DNA of 64,000 nt. Source: Sycobia sp. Sy_11 (taxonomy: Eukaryota > Arthropoda > Insecta > Hymenoptera > Epichrysomallidae). Every line of letters begins with the position of its first letter. Positions within the stretch are counted from its first letter, which is position 1. Positions 42,985 to 54,050 of this stretch are shown here, one piece after another. The stretch lies in the NCBI GenBank assembly GCA_018907035.1, contig JACCIC010000207.1, forward strand, positions 565,001 through 629,000, in the 5' to 3' direction. A program made the position numbers and the translations under genes. The notes below the pieces were generated by a model that searched no databases, was not told the origin of the DNA, and saw only the letters and a program-made list of their open reading frames with translations.

Positions 42985-44262
42985 CGATCACAGCAATCTG
43001 AAATAGCTGCATACGCTAAAAGATTCTCTGGAAAGTTGGACAGATGGGACAGTGCACTACAGGCTTATAAAATGCAAATAATACATAGGAAGGGTGCATT
43101 ACACAAGGTACCAGATATACTCTCACGCCCACTCCATTCAAATGAAATGCCTCCTGATATCCTGGCGACCATGATGTAAGACAATTGGTATGAGACAAAA
43201 GTAAAAGTAAATAAAGACTGCTCAGAGAGACACCCTAACTGGTGTATAAATAACAACGTTCTCTACAAACACTGCCCAGACATCTATTCATACGCATTGG
43301 GTCTCGATACAGACGATTGCAAGCTAGTCGTCTTATCCGAGGACCAAGACCGAGTAAAGTTTGACTGTCATAACACATCGACGTCCAGATATTTCGGTGT
43401 CGAAGAAACGTTCAGTAAGTGACTCGTAAAATACTACTGGCCAGCAAAGTACAGAGGTATTTATAGTTACATAAAACATTGTCTAGAATGCCCGATTTAT
43501 AAAGTTTCTCAGAAGGTACCTGCTGGCCTTATGACACACATTAATATTGAAGTGGACAAGCGTGACATTATAGGTCTTTTTCCGCCAGTAAAGGGCAGCA
43601 TAAATATCATTTAATTATCGAGGATCTCATTACTAAATATATTGAAGTCTGAATATTCCGCATAAAAAATATTGGCATGGTAAATATTGACAGCACTAGA
43701 AAAATTAGAATTGTGTTCAAATGCAGTTGCCCGAAATCTCTAATTAAAGATATGGCACTATAGCGAGTTCGCCAATAAATTAGTAAAACAACGACTCGAG
43801 GAAATAGGAAAAACACACCAATTCATAGCGTATTATCACGCTCAAGTGAATCCAGTAAAACGGTAAACAGAACATTTAAGGCAATGATCTTCATAAAATG
43901 AATTCGCAAAGATAGGGATACACCTGCCTGAGCTGATTGTCGTCATTAATACCTCTTTACATGCGAGTATATGAACATCGCCAGCTTTTCTCAATATCGG
44001 CACAAACCGTCTAGATGTCAACATACCGAAATAATCACGACGTAAATATAAGAATCTAGTCACTAACACCATCGGACTGGCTAATTCGTATGAAGACGCT
44101 ACCAGCTAGTTATGAATTACTTAGAGGGAATTTATATGCTATCAGCAAGAAAAAGGCGCACTACTATAACAAAGGTAGAAGAAAAGCCAGCTTTGAGATA
44201 AATAATATGGTTTATAAGAAATATGTGTTGTCCTCAGGTCCAGATAAGTTCGCGGCGAAATT
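42985..44262 (+). pseudogene. Ty3/Gypsy RNase H tether and integrase, decayed
   Basis: At 43016 one frame gives RFSGKLDRWDSALQAYKMQI, IHRKGALHKVPDILSRPL (RNase H end and DxLSR tether), then a hydrophilic linker. VKYYWPAKYRGIYSYIKHCL at 43434 and ECPIYKVSQKVPAGLM follow, giving the zinc-binding HHCC end. The core is heavily decayed at 43560-44060 (QFIAYYHAQVNPVKR survives). The C-terminal piece in frame 44090-44299 reads YYNKGRRKASFEINN, MVYKKYVLSS and KFAAKL. It is cut by a mariner fragment at about 44262. Confidence 0.82.
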
Positions 44263-44760
44263 GACGGCGAGTATTATGCGAACTTATTGCAACGTTTGAG
44301 CGGAAAATCAAGTGAAAACGGTCGCATTTGATTAAGAAGAAAGTGTTGTTCCATCAAGACAATGCACCAGTTCACTCATCCGGCATTGAAATCACCAAAA
44401 TTAATGAATTAGAGTTTGAATTGCTATCTCATGCACCCTATTCGCCAGAATTAGCTCCCTCGGATTAATTTCTGTTCCCAGATTTGAAAAAATGGCTGGC
44501 TGACAAAGATTTTCCAATAATGAAGAGATGATGTGGGCAGTTAATGGCTATTATCGGGAGTTTGACAATTTTTATTATGAAAGGGGTATCGAACTTATAG
44601 AACATCGCTGGGAAAAGTGTATAGAGCTGAAAGTAAGTTATGTTGAGAAATACATATATGTTTTTCCAAAATTTTTGAGTTTTATTTTTTGGACCAGGTA
44701 CTTCTGGGACTACCTTCGTACTGTCATCCGTATCGACGCGGTAATAATATCTCTATAAAT
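44263..44760 (+). pseudogene. Mariner transposase C-terminal half
   Basis: Across frames: GEYYANLLQRLSGKSSENGR, VLFHQDNAPVHSSGIEI (second catalytic aspartate), NELEFELLSHAPYSPELAPSD followed by a stop then FLFPDLKKWLADKDF (third aspartate), and in frame 44528-44758 YYERGIELIEHRWEKCIELK and VSYVEKY. The order and spacing are those of mariner. At least one frameshift and a stop are present. It differs from the other mariners in the window (HQDNAPVHSS versus HHDN types), so it is a further subfamily. Confidence 0.83.
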
Positions 44761-44839
44761 ATGGACAGAATTGATCAATTTATCATCGACAGCCAAGCTC
44801 TCTCTCTCTCTCTCTCCGTTACTAAATATTTTCTTTCGG
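44761..44839. other. Spacer with (TC)n
   Basis: A short TC tract at 44799-44817 between two relics. Confidence 0.6.
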
Positions 44840-45132
44840 CTTGTGAGCAATCAATACTTATTCATGTCCGTTGACTTTTTGCGGTAAAACCGCTCCAATG
44901 CCACTATCACTCGTATCTGTTTATATAGTGTACTGGACATCAAATAACGGTCGTTGCAAATTGTATGCTGAAGCGGTCATTGATTTGATCTTCTCGAATA
45001 AGATTTGTTATTCCTCGGTCAACTGATAACGGCAACCTTTCCGACGCGTGAGGGGTTCGCCAATAGCGGCGAAGTCTTTCCAAAGCTTTCTATACCACGA
45101 TGCGGTACAGCGTAGCGTATCACTTGTTTAGT
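44840..45132 (-). pseudogene. Gypsy RT end / RNase H start fragment
   Basis: From 45085 down one frame reads WKDFAAIGEPLTRRKGCRYQ, a few residues ending TEE, a stop, QILFEKIKSM, NLQRPLFDVQYTI and TDTSDSGIGAVLPQKVNGHE. This is the RT-RNase H connection (PL-x-x-L then W-x-x-E-x-x-x-AF-x-x-LK) and the start of RNase H (TDaSd-x-GiGAvL-x-Q). The first RNase H acidic residue (TDTS) is intact. It is truncated by the mariner on the left and by a PLE tail on the right; there are two stops in the frame. Confidence 0.75.
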
Positions 45133-45152
45133 CATCATGGGGTGAGGACGAA

Positions 45153-45400
45153 ATCCGAGGGGCAGTCAGATTGTCCTAGAATACAGTTTATTAGAATATA
45201 TTTCATTTAGAATATATTTTATTTTATTTTATTTTTACTTTTATTTTTAATTTTTAATATAATTTATTGTATTAATAACTTTTATTTCAGATTCAACGGG
45301 GTTAATATAAAAGAGCAGTCTAACTATCATTATTTTAGCTAATATATTATATGATAAAGATTATAAGACTGACAAATATATTTATTAAATTAATATACGT
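45153..45400 (+). repeat. PLE tail (second subfamily)
   Basis: GGGGCAGTCAGATTGTCCT, TTTTATTTCAGATTCAACGG, GAGCAGTCTAACTATCATT, and the end AAGATTATAAGACTGAC. Same arrangement as the tail at 30870-31130. Confidence 0.75.
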
Positions 45401-45639
45401 AAAACTGTTGGTTTTTTTTGTCAGTCCAGGTTAAATTTGATCATGTCTTATTTATAATATTTACTATACACATAGTAAAATCTGTGTTGCATTCATACAA
45501 TTTCAGTAATGTAGAACAGCCATATTAATAACGCATGTCCATTTATTTAAAAGTATCATATGTAATTTTGTCAGCTTTGTCGCTATTATTTTTAAAATAA
45601 GATTTTAAACAATTCAAAAAATATTATATATATTTTATT

Positions 45640-45850
45640 TTATTTTATTTTATTATTATTACATTTTATTATATTTAATTTTTAATCTAATTTATTTTTG
45701 GTAATAGGTTTTCTTTCAGATTCTTTGGGGTTGATAATTAACAACCCCAAAACTGAAATTAACAAGGACAGTTTGACTATCCTTACTTTAAGTATTATAT
45801 TATAAAGACTCTAAAACCGATAAAAATATTTATTAATTTATATCTTCTCA
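45640..45850 (+). repeat. PLE tail (second subfamily), tandem neighbour
   Basis: AATCTAATTTATTTTTGGTA, TTTCTTTCAGATTCTTTGGG, a small local inverted duplication (GGGGTTG...CAACCCC, 45728-45756), AAGGACAGTTTGACTATC, and CTAAAACCGATAAAAATA. It lies about 0.5 kb after, and in the same direction as, the previous tail. Confidence 0.75.
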
Positions 45851-46055
45851 TATACTTTATAAAAACTTTATATAACATGTTTTTTCAATTCGGTAATAAA
45901 TTACAACAAAAATGGATACATAATAATATATATAATTATATTATAAATCTTTTTATAGCCAAACAGATAATTTATATAAGGCAATCACGTTTTAAAACAA
46001 ATGGTAAGTGCATTTCTTATGCAGCCCTACACATAACAGCATATATATATTTATA

Positions 46056-46062
46056 TATTATT

Positions 46063-46122
<60 letters not shown>

Positions 46123-46146
46123 TATATATATATATATATAATTATT

Positions 46147-46183
<37 letters not shown>

Positions 46184-46192
46184 TTATACAAT
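46056..46192. repeat. Imperfect (TA)n tract
   Basis: About 135 bases of TA with short interruptions. The 131-codon YIYIYI frame over it is an artefact. Confidence 0.93.
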
Positions 46193-46254
46193 GCGACGAA
46201 CGCATATTTAATATAGAAATAAAAAAGACTCGCGCGCGAAGAAATTATTCAATA

Positions 46255-47802
46255 CATATAATGATCACGTAGCCGGGAAAAAGTAACTGCCGCGAAGAGA
46301 GCGAGCGCTTCAACGGTGAGGGGGGCGACGCTGGCCCAAATTTACGAAGCCGAGCGAAGCGGCGAAGGCGCTGTGCGACACGGTGAAGCGAGGTGCGACG
46401 CGACAAAGGGGGACGTACGAGCGAGAGTCGGGAACATGAAACTCTTGTGGTTTTCAAATAGAGCTGTTCTGATTGCAAAATTAGAATGCCGCCAGCCTTG
46501 AAAGCGGTTTCACAAGGAGGGCCTGCCGTCGGCGCGATAACGGGCGACAAGCCGCAATCGGCGGTACAAGGTATCAAGGTACAATCGGCGCGCCGGTAAA
46601 TTTCGAAGCGATTAAATTCATTTAGACTGCGAATTAAAAATCAAAATTAAGATAAAATCAATTGTACAAAAAAAAATATTAATACTATAAGTTTCATTTA
46701 TATTTTTATTTTTTTTCTTTTACCCACAGAATTGGACAATGGACGCATCGAAGGAAAAGTCGAAGTCGAATTAAATTAGATTTTAAAACTAGATCAAAAT
46801 AAAATTTAAGTTATTTTATATTTATATTTTTTTATTATATTTTATTTATTGTCAAATTTATTTTATATAAAAATCTGATATTTCTAAATTTAATAAAAAA
46901 AGAATTGAATTGTACTTCTGTCGACTGTCCATATACAAATTAATAAATATTTTTTTTATTGGTCTTACAGTCCAATCAATTCCATCCAAAAATAAAATAA
47001 AATAAAAATAAAAATAAAATAAAAATAAAAATAAAAAATAAAAATAATAATAAAAAATAAAAAATAAGAAATAAAAAATAAAAAATAATAAAAATAAAAT
47101 AAAATTAAAAAATAAAAATTAAAAATAAAAATTAAATTAAAAATTAAATTAAAATTAAATTTTAATTTAATTTTTATTTTAATTTAATTTTTAATTTAAT
47201 TTTTAATTTATTTTTTTATTTTATTTTATTTTTATTATTTTTTATTTTTTATTTTTATTTTATTTTATTTTTGGATGGAATTGATTGGACTGTAAGATCA
47301 ATAAAAAAATATTTATTAATTAATAAAAAAAGTATTATTAAATTTAAAAACAACCGAGTCCAAGCTAGATTAGGGAATTACAAGGGGGATTTCTATATCA
47401 ATTCTCCGGCGTGCTGAGCAAGAGAAAAGAAATAGAATTAAATACCGAGAAGAGCACTTGAACAAACTTGGTGGCGTGTTGAGCCACTAGGTGTGTTGAG
47501 CCGAAGCTAAAGTTTATTCTATAGACTCGACTAACAAAGCCAAATGAAAAAAAATAAATAATAAAAATTTAAACAAAAAAGTTCCCTTTTTAATTAAATT
47601 TTCGTTTCGTAAGCGAACTTGGTGGCCTGTTGAGCGACCAGAAACCGGGGCGTATTGAGCCGTAATACTCATACGCAACAATAAATGAAAACGTGTTCTG
47701 ATGTTAGCCAAAAGAACCCGGTAGAGTGCTGAGCGACTAGGGGCTGAGGCATGCTAAATCAAAGCCATGAAGTAGTTTTCATTGGGACATGGCACCGTTA
47801 CA
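46255..47802 (+). repeat. 5' LTR of a Gypsy-type element (with PLE insertion)
   Basis: A GC-rich start, a block homologous to 22065-22155 (CCTTGAAAGCGG, then GATAACGGGCGACAAG), a PLE-derived hairpin (46938-47321), then three TTGGTGGCGTGTTGAGC-type modules (47461, 47620, 47712). It ends CCGTTACA at 47802, directly before a primer-binding-site-like sequence. This ordering marks it as the 5' LTR of the element whose gag and RT follow. The LTR start was not fixed. Confidence 0.6.
46938..47321. repeat. PLE tail-to-tail hairpin (A/T-rich core)
   Basis: The left arm begins AATTAATAAATATTTTTTTT and GGTCTTACAGTCCAATCAAT; the right arm ends with its reverse complement (GATTGGACTGTAAGATCAAT, ATTTATTAATT). 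The centre is at 47160/47161; arms are 223 and 161 nt because of slippage in the A-rich/T-rich middle. Both arms carry the terminal PLE tail signature. Nearly the whole 384 bases could fold on itself. Confidence 0.88.
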
Positions 47803-47817
47803 TGGCGTCCGAACAGG
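47803..47817 (+). other. Primer-binding-site-like sequence
   Basis: TGGCGTCCGAACAGG follows the LTR end CA directly and resembles the 3'-end complement of a lysine-type tRNA primer (TGGCGCCCGAACAGG in many retroelements), one base different. Confidence 0.55.
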
Positions 47818-49080
47818 AGAAATTTTTTCGTTTTCATTTGCTACAATGGGCGACTGATTTAAAGCAGTTTATGATTTTTTCAGAGCTTGGACTCAGTAGA
47901 TTTTTGCGTGTGCATGCATAGTATATTCAATAGATCACGGCTGAATTTTGTCCAAAATGAGCGTTAGCATAATTTAGCTATGACAGTTTCGTGGGTCTAT
48001 AAGCTTCGACGAGAGGAGCTTGTCGGAGAATTATTAATACTAAAATTAAGTATTGATAGGTATGTTCGCGAACTACGACAATGATTAGTAGCATTTGCTA
48101 AAGCAAATCCAGCTCACTTCACGAATCAACCTGATGATCCCGAGGTTTCGACGACAGAGCTGAAATTACGGTAGACGAGGAAAAGCTTAGGGAAGAAAAT
48201 ATATATTACACTTCGTCTTCCATGGCCGTGGGAGCGATATACAAAATGATGATGCACATGGGCAAATATCGCGACCTGTGCTGAGCCAAGATTTGTTCGC
48301 AAATCTATCAGCAAGAATAGAAGATCAGATGCGTAATAGGAATTTTGAATTCTTTGAACGTAATGCCACTTTGAATTCCTTGAACGTATCGGAATTGCAT
48401 ATCGTTTACGGCATAACTGACATGCAGCTATTACAAGGGTTCCCTGAACTATTAAGAGGCGACGCACAACCAAAATCCAGAAATTTCGCGAATACTGTGA
48501 CATCTTGGGAGCAATTATAGAAAATAATGCGAGAATCTGATTTGCCGCCAATGAACAAAGGCAATTGAATCATCAGATTTTTGCGTGAAAACAAAAACAA
48601 AAAGGATCAATTTTGGATTATGTGAATACACTATTCACGTTAATGTGACGTCGCGGAGGCATAGATTCTAAAAGATAAATTGATAATTTATATGAGAACA
48701 TGTTACTCGAATTACAACTCTAGGTCGCTAAGGAAGATATACATTCGTTGAAAGATTTAGTCCGAGCAGCAGAAATCGTTCGCGAGAAATTAAATAAAAT
48801 GGAGGACGAATGAAATAAGGTGAATTTAGATAACAATCGATTTTATCGTCCACGAAATACTGTTATGGCCAATTCAATGCTACATGATAGAGATAAATGT
48901 TGCTGGCAATGCAGGCAACAATCCACAGCTTTCAGTGAAAAAATGCACCCAGAAAATTTTCTACGTATGTGGCAAAGATGGTACGTTTTCTCGCGATTGT
49001 AAATGCAAAAACCAGGGTAACGAAAATTCAGCTGGATCGTTACAGATCCGTTCGAGCACAGAATACATCTAGGATATTTT
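47818..49080 (+). pseudogene. Gypsy Gag, decayed
   Basis: The best frames are 48278-48520 (AYGITDMQLLQGFPELLRGD-like block, read VYGITDMQLLQGFPELLRGD) and 48884-49072, with KIFYVCGKDGTFSRDCKC near the end. The latter is a CCHC-type knuckle with the first Cys replaced by Tyr, and an earlier frame (48820-49002) gives KCCWQC for a first knuckle. It lies between the LTR/primer site and the RT remnant of the same element. Numerous stops; minus-strand frames here are antisense. Confidence 0.68.
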
Positions 49081-49429
49081 GTAAATGTAAATATTTGTTG
49101 AGACAATTTTAAACGACTCGTTGGTCCTAAAACCGATACTTACTTTATGCGACTAGAAATAACCAAATATTGCATAAAAAAAGAAAAATTACAAAAGAAA
49201 AAGCCTTGCTAGAAAATGGATTCTTATTACAGCAATGTAAGGTTTGGGTGGTTCAGCTAAAATAAAAAATTGCTACGTGAATCATGAATTTTATGTGACG
49301 AATAAATTAGACACAAAATAATACTAGGAATCGGTATTTTGACCAAGTTTTGAATAGAAATTCTTAAAAAGCAAAAGGCTGGACTATTCATACAAAAGAT
49401 TTCATTATATGTCCAGTATGCAACCAAAT

Positions 49430-50075
49430 CAAACAGGACTACAAGATATAACACAACAGCAAAGAGAAGAAAAAAGAAATCTCTAAAGATAATCAACGAA
49501 GAGGTCCATAAAATGATCGAAGAGGGTATAATTAGACCATCTGATAGTCCTTGGAGACAAGACGGAAAACAAGATGGAAAGTCGCGATTTTGCGTAGATT
49601 TTCGCTGATTGAAGAAAGTTTCAAAGAATGACGCGTACCCACTGCCTCAAATACAGTCTACCCTTGATAAATTGCAAGGAGCTAAAATTTTATCAACGAT
49701 CCATCATAAAAATAAATTTTGGCAAAGAGAATTGTCCAAAAAGAGTAAGCCTATGACAACTTTTACTGCCCTGGAAGTCAATTTTATAAGTTTAATGTAA
49801 TACCTTTTGGTTTACATACAGCCCCTGCAACATTTCAACGGCTGTTGGAAGGAATAATTATGCCTGATATGGTTCCGAATGCCTTTGCATATCTGGATGA
49901 TATTATCATCATTTCCGAAACATACACGCAACATAAGAAAATTTTAAAAACAATCTTTGAAAAGCTTAGTTCACCTAAAGTTAAAGCCTATACCGAACAA
50001 ATGCATATTTGGACTTGCACAAACAAAAAAAAAAACAAATGTTGCTCAGTTATGCTTTATTACACATAAACATTC
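49430..50075 (+). pseudogene. Gypsy reverse transcriptase, truncated
   Basis: Frames give INEEVHKMIEEGIIRPSDSP near 49500, then after a stop KKVSKNDAYPLPQIQSTLDK (frame 49609-49800), PMTTFTALE and, from 49797, NVIPFGLHTAPATFQRLLEG. The catalytic box AYLDDIIIISETYTQHKKIL follows (frame 49845-50069, YLDD intact). Palm A around 49700 is altered (STIHHK where the first catalytic Asp is expected). The element ends abruptly near 50075; no RNase H or integrase follows. Confidence 0.85.
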
Positions 50076-50441
50076 CGAGCCGCATCTATCTTTCGCTTTA
50101 TCGGCTGGTTGTGCCCCAAAACTTTTCGTTATTCCCGAACTTTTCTTTTAGTTGCAGACCTGTACATCATTACGACTTTTGTGAACCTCAAGCTTACAGT
50201 GCCTTCCGAGCCACTGTTTATTGTACCATGTTTTTCTAGATTACAGGTGTTAAACAATGTAGAGTCTGTTTATTTTCTTATTGTATATTTTCTGTTTTGT
50301 AGACCGGTATATAGTGTCGGTCTACTTCTTTAGTAATGCATACATTTGTGTATGTGTATATATTTTATAAATTCCTAAATATGATTAGAGTGTATACTAG
50401 TATACCGTAAAATTCCTGACTGCCAGTTGTTCCCTCCCTAC
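50076..50441. other. Spacer, perhaps LINE 3' UTR
   Basis: T-rich, with an inverted AGACCGGTATATAGTGTCGGTCT at about 50300-50322. It may be the 3' untranslated region of the minus-strand LINE that follows. Confidence 0.4.
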
Positions 50442-51041
50442 CTATTCAAGTTCCTCTATTGGTTCTGTGACCAGCAGTTCTACTATCTGCTTGCTCTGGA
50501 GTAGTTCCACTTTAGTTAGCACTTCTGACGCTGCATAGTTCTCCTGGCTCAATAGAGCTTGTACTTCAATAGAGGTTTTGTATTTGCTTTGGAACCTGAT
50601 CCTAATTTCATTATATTTGGAACAGATGGACAGTACGTGCTCTCGTGTATCCGCCTCCCCACATGGACACCTATCGCTCTCTCTCAGATGGAAGCGCGAA
50701 AAATAAGATCCAAAGTCTCCATGCACAATGAGGAATAGGATTAATCATCGCGGCGGTTCGATTCAGTCCGCCCTGATCCCATCTCTGACACTAGATAGGT
50801 GAGAATATGTCAGCCTACCTTTTGTTGATTTATCCCATATTTCCTGAAAATCATCGAGATATCTGTCTAATGTCTCTCTCGCGGCACGGTGTTGATCCTC
50901 AGGTGACGCTGCATTTTTATATAGCTTTTCCGCTATCACTGGTGGGGCATCTGTTGAGGTAGTCCTGTATGCACCGATGCCTCTAATGAGCGCATACCTT
51001 TGAGGACTTGAAAATTTGCGCTGCTGTTCAACATACATCAA
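50442..51041 (-). pseudogene. LINE ORF2 C-terminal region
   Basis: Frame 50763-51041 has RYALIRGIGAYRTTSTDAPP, the block after the RT thumb. After a stop, frame 50442-50726 reads MHGDFGSYFSRFHL, RCPCGEADTREHVLSICSKY, the C-terminal Cys-x-Cys-x-His-x-Cys knuckle of LINE ORF2. No RNase H domain is visible between them. Confidence 0.8.
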
Positions 51042-51042
51042 A

Positions 51043-52054
51043 TCGTATCAACCTCCCACTGTATATACAGCGATAGGTGTGAACAACCCGGTATAGATAC
51101 TACTAACAACCTTAAATTTAAGGCCCCAAACCCATCTTATCAGGCATCCAATTCTGTTAAATAAATCCACACATTTGGATTGCACTGCTTTCCAATGGCA
51201 ACCGAGTTTTAGATGTTCGCCAAAGTGGATTCCAATCTCACGCTTTCTAATCTCTTCACCCTTGAGCTGCCGATCTTAATGAGAGGGGGGCTCTCTGGTA
51301 AAGGTGGCCTCTCAAAATCAATATTCCACACTTTTGATGGGTCAGCCTCATTTGATTGAGACGAAACCAGGGTTCCATTTCTTGAATGTAAATCTGGCCT
51401 ATTCTTTCGATCTCTCTACGCGAGTCTCCTTCCAAAGGGAGCGCGATTTCGTCGGCATAAGTGATGACCTCATACTTTAGTCTTGAGAGCTGACAAAGAA
51501 GATCAAGGACAAGGTTCCACAGAGTTGGACCCAGTAGGGATCCCTACAGGCATCCCTTACTGATCTGAATTTGTACTACCTCAAAGCCATCTCGTATGAG
51601 GTTTCGACGGCCATTCAGGTGATCTCTTATTAGTTGATAGAGACCTCTGGGGCACGCATTGCTTTTCAATGCTGTTAATACAGTGGGCCATCAGACATTG
51701 TCAAAGGAGCCCTTTATGTCCAGGAAAGTTGCTACAACATATTTTCTGCTCGATTCGCTCACAGACCTACGCAACTGAACTATGACGTCCTCGGTGAATC
51801 GCCCTCTCCTGAAGCCATGTAGCCTTGAAAATAACTTCGGTTCAATGACCCTATTTAATCTTTTCAGTATTAGAGCTTCAAGGGCTTTGCCAAGTATTTA
51901 CAAATGGACCTGTAGGACGCGGGGTCTTCAGGCTCTTTGTTTTCCCCCTTTCGGATTGTGACGGCTTGGCCGACCTTCCACTCTCCCGAAATACGTGCAG
52001 TACCTTATTCAGCAGCATATGGTGCACCTGTATTTGTTGGCTCAGCTAGGAGTA
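51043..52054 (-). pseudogene. LINE reverse transcriptase, decayed
   Basis: No long frame survives. At about 51535-51465 one frame gives LLCQLSRLKYEVITYADEIA, in which YADE replaces the catalytic YADD. Antisense text matches the usual LINE order: a GTLLGPTLWN-like block near 51560, the palm A area near 51720, and a fingers area near 51900. Confidence 0.7.
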
Positions 52055-52420
52055 TCAACTGACCACATACATCGATAAAGAACGCAACCTTACCTCCGGT
52101 ACTGTGAAGTGCGTATTTGTGAGGTGACTTAATTTTAACACGTTCACCTCAGGATTGAGAATCGCTATAGCCGCCCAAGAGATATGACCATCTACATATA
52201 TCATTCTCGTGCGCAGCCCGAAGCCCTCTATTCGGCCACTGCGCTGGTATGACTCCTGGAGAAACAGGATGTCTACTCCTCTTTCCACACGTTTCGATCT
52301 TATTTCTAGAGTGATCTTGCGCGCTCTTCTGGCGTTTACTGCGCGAAATGCAGAACAGGTCCACTTTGATCCATCCGTTCTTTACTGTCGGTAGTCTGTG
52401 GAGTTCACTAATCTCTCCAT
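52055..52420 (-). pseudogene. LINE APE-type endonuclease, N-terminal part
   Basis: Frame 52055-52288 starts RGVDILFLQESYQRSGRIEG with the catalytic Glu (LQE) and continues ISWAAIAILNPEVNVLKLS. The preceding NARRARKI-type start lies in another frame. The rest of the endonuclease (the DxNxxH and SDHxxI blocks) is missing, so a deletion lies at about 52050. Confidence 0.75.
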
Positions 52421-52424
52421 ATGC

Positions 52425-53420
52425 TGGACACTTTGTAGATGCTCTTTTCACCTATTTACCGTTAATGCACTTAGGCGCTGTCTCTTTTTTATTGCAATCT
52501 TTGCTGCCACATCGTGCTAAACTGCCGTAGGCGCAGCATTATTCTGCTTTGCAGCACTTGGCTACGTGGTCGTAGCCTTTCACACGGCAATACAGCTACT
52601 CAATGTAAATTCTCTTCCATTCAAGAAGTTTGCTCAGGGTGACTGGGGTGACTTCTACCAACCAGTTCGTTGCAGTGTTGCTCTTCTTACCGGTTTTGAA
52701 GCGGGGTTTGAAGAATTCTGAGAATTCCTCTGTCGACGAGGCCAGCTCCTCGTTTTTCTGGTATATCGCCGAGGTCACCTCATCTAACTACATATCCTTA
52801 GGCGCATCGTAGACAAAGAGCCTCCTTTCCCCTTGTTGTGGGTCGGTTAGGCTTTTTGAAGGTTGCAAATTTATCAACCCCACTTCGGTTGCAGTTTCCA
52901 CTAGGAGACCTTTACTGGTCTCCATCAGATTCTTGATCTGGACCTTCGCTTGTCTAGGGTTGAAAATCTTTTGCAAGACTTTTTTCGTCTTTCCTGTGGA
53001 GGAGATTTTCTCGACATGCCTAAGTTTCAGTAAGAATGCTTTTGGTGGTAGCCTTATTGTGGCATTGGTAACTTGGGCCTTTAAAGCTACTAGCGTGATT
53101 TCAGCTTTTTGTCACTCGGTCAAGTTGTTATTGTTGCTGTATGAGATCACAGTTGCATAGATCTGTGGTCCCTTGGTCTCTTTTTGTTTTCTCTGATCAT
53201 CTCCGAAATGACCACCATTAACTCTTTGAGGCTGATGAGCCCTTCCTTCCTCCGTGTAGGGTGCTCCGATGTTTTGAGGACCACTTTTATTGTTTTATAG
53301 ATGTCCGCAGCATGCGATGGGGCCTCGAGGCAATTCCTGGTAGGTTTGGTGGATGCTTTTTCTTTGGGGAGTGTTGCTACACACCACTTTAAATTTAGAG
53401 TCACCTAGATGTCCGACATT
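52425..53420 (-). pseudogene. LINE ORF1 (Gag-like) with zinc knuckles
   Basis: Frame 53147-53404 is charged and helical. Frame 52788-52976 has NPRQAKVQIKNLMETSKGLL, a motif common in arthropod LINE ORF1. Frame 52596-52778 follows. Then at 52600-52430 Cys/His clusters appear: CRVKGYDHVAKCCK, CCAYGSLARCGSKDC, KCPAY. These are the usual three knuckles with some substituted residues. Confidence 0.72.
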
Positions 53421-54041
53421 TCGATTCGCTACGATGAACCGAAACTTTTATAAGTAAGTCGAGTTAAATTTCGAAACAAAGAAGATGACTCAGTAATGCT
53501 TGTGGTCATAATGATTTTTAAATATACATCATTTTTGAACATATCTTTTGTTATATATTTTTTAATAAATTTATTTATTCTCGGAAAATAAGTTAACATT
53601 ATTTTTCATAAATTTTTGCATTTCAGTATCCTGTACTTAATTTAAACTATTACTTCTAAAATCACTATACACTGTGATTGAGAGCAAAAACATTAAAAAG
53701 AAGGTACAAAATTTATTCAATCTGGAAACTTGTTTGCCACTGATTTGAAAATGATTTCAAATGATTTTCTTCATTAATGTTTTCGGTTATTGCAAGTGAT
53801 TTAAACTGATTGTAAACGGTTTGCCGTTGTGTTTGCCATTTCTGGTTTATTATTTATGACTCCTGTACTAGAGTCCAATGATTTCACAAAGTAAACAAGT
53901 CCGTAGTGTAATTTTATATGGGTAGCTATTTTGTGGAAAAAAGAAACAATTTAGCATCTACTAAAAACTTTTCAAAGACGGGTCCGCAAGTACATGTCAA
54001 AATAATTTTTAAATTATATTTTCATAATGCTATATTCCCAC
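53421..54041. other. Spacer with a dispersed repeat
   Basis: AT-rich. 53974-54025 matches 16137-16190. Internal repetition of TGATTTGAAATGATT-like words at about 53740-53810. No gene was seen. Confidence 0.5.
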
Positions 54042-54050
54042 TGTTGTCGG

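Larger units (their letters stand above)
50442..53420 (-). mobile_element. Non-LTR retrotransposon (LINE) relic, R1/LOA/I-like
   Basis: Minus-strand order is ORF1 with zinc knuckles (53404-52430), APE-type endonuclease (52400-52055), decayed RT (52050-51050) and C-terminal Cys/His region (51041-50442). Frameshifts and stops interrupt every domain. The clade is not certain: knuckles in ORF1 and the C-terminal CxC motif fit R1, LOA or I types. No poly-A tail or target duplication was resolved. Confidence 0.8.

Noticed and set aside
45877..46272. 131-codon ORF with long YIYIYI stretch
   Set aside because: Translation of an imperfect TA microsatellite.
48126..48551. 141-codon minus-strand ORF
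   Set aside because: Antisense of the Gypsy gag region that follows an LTR and primer-site-like sequence on the plus strand.
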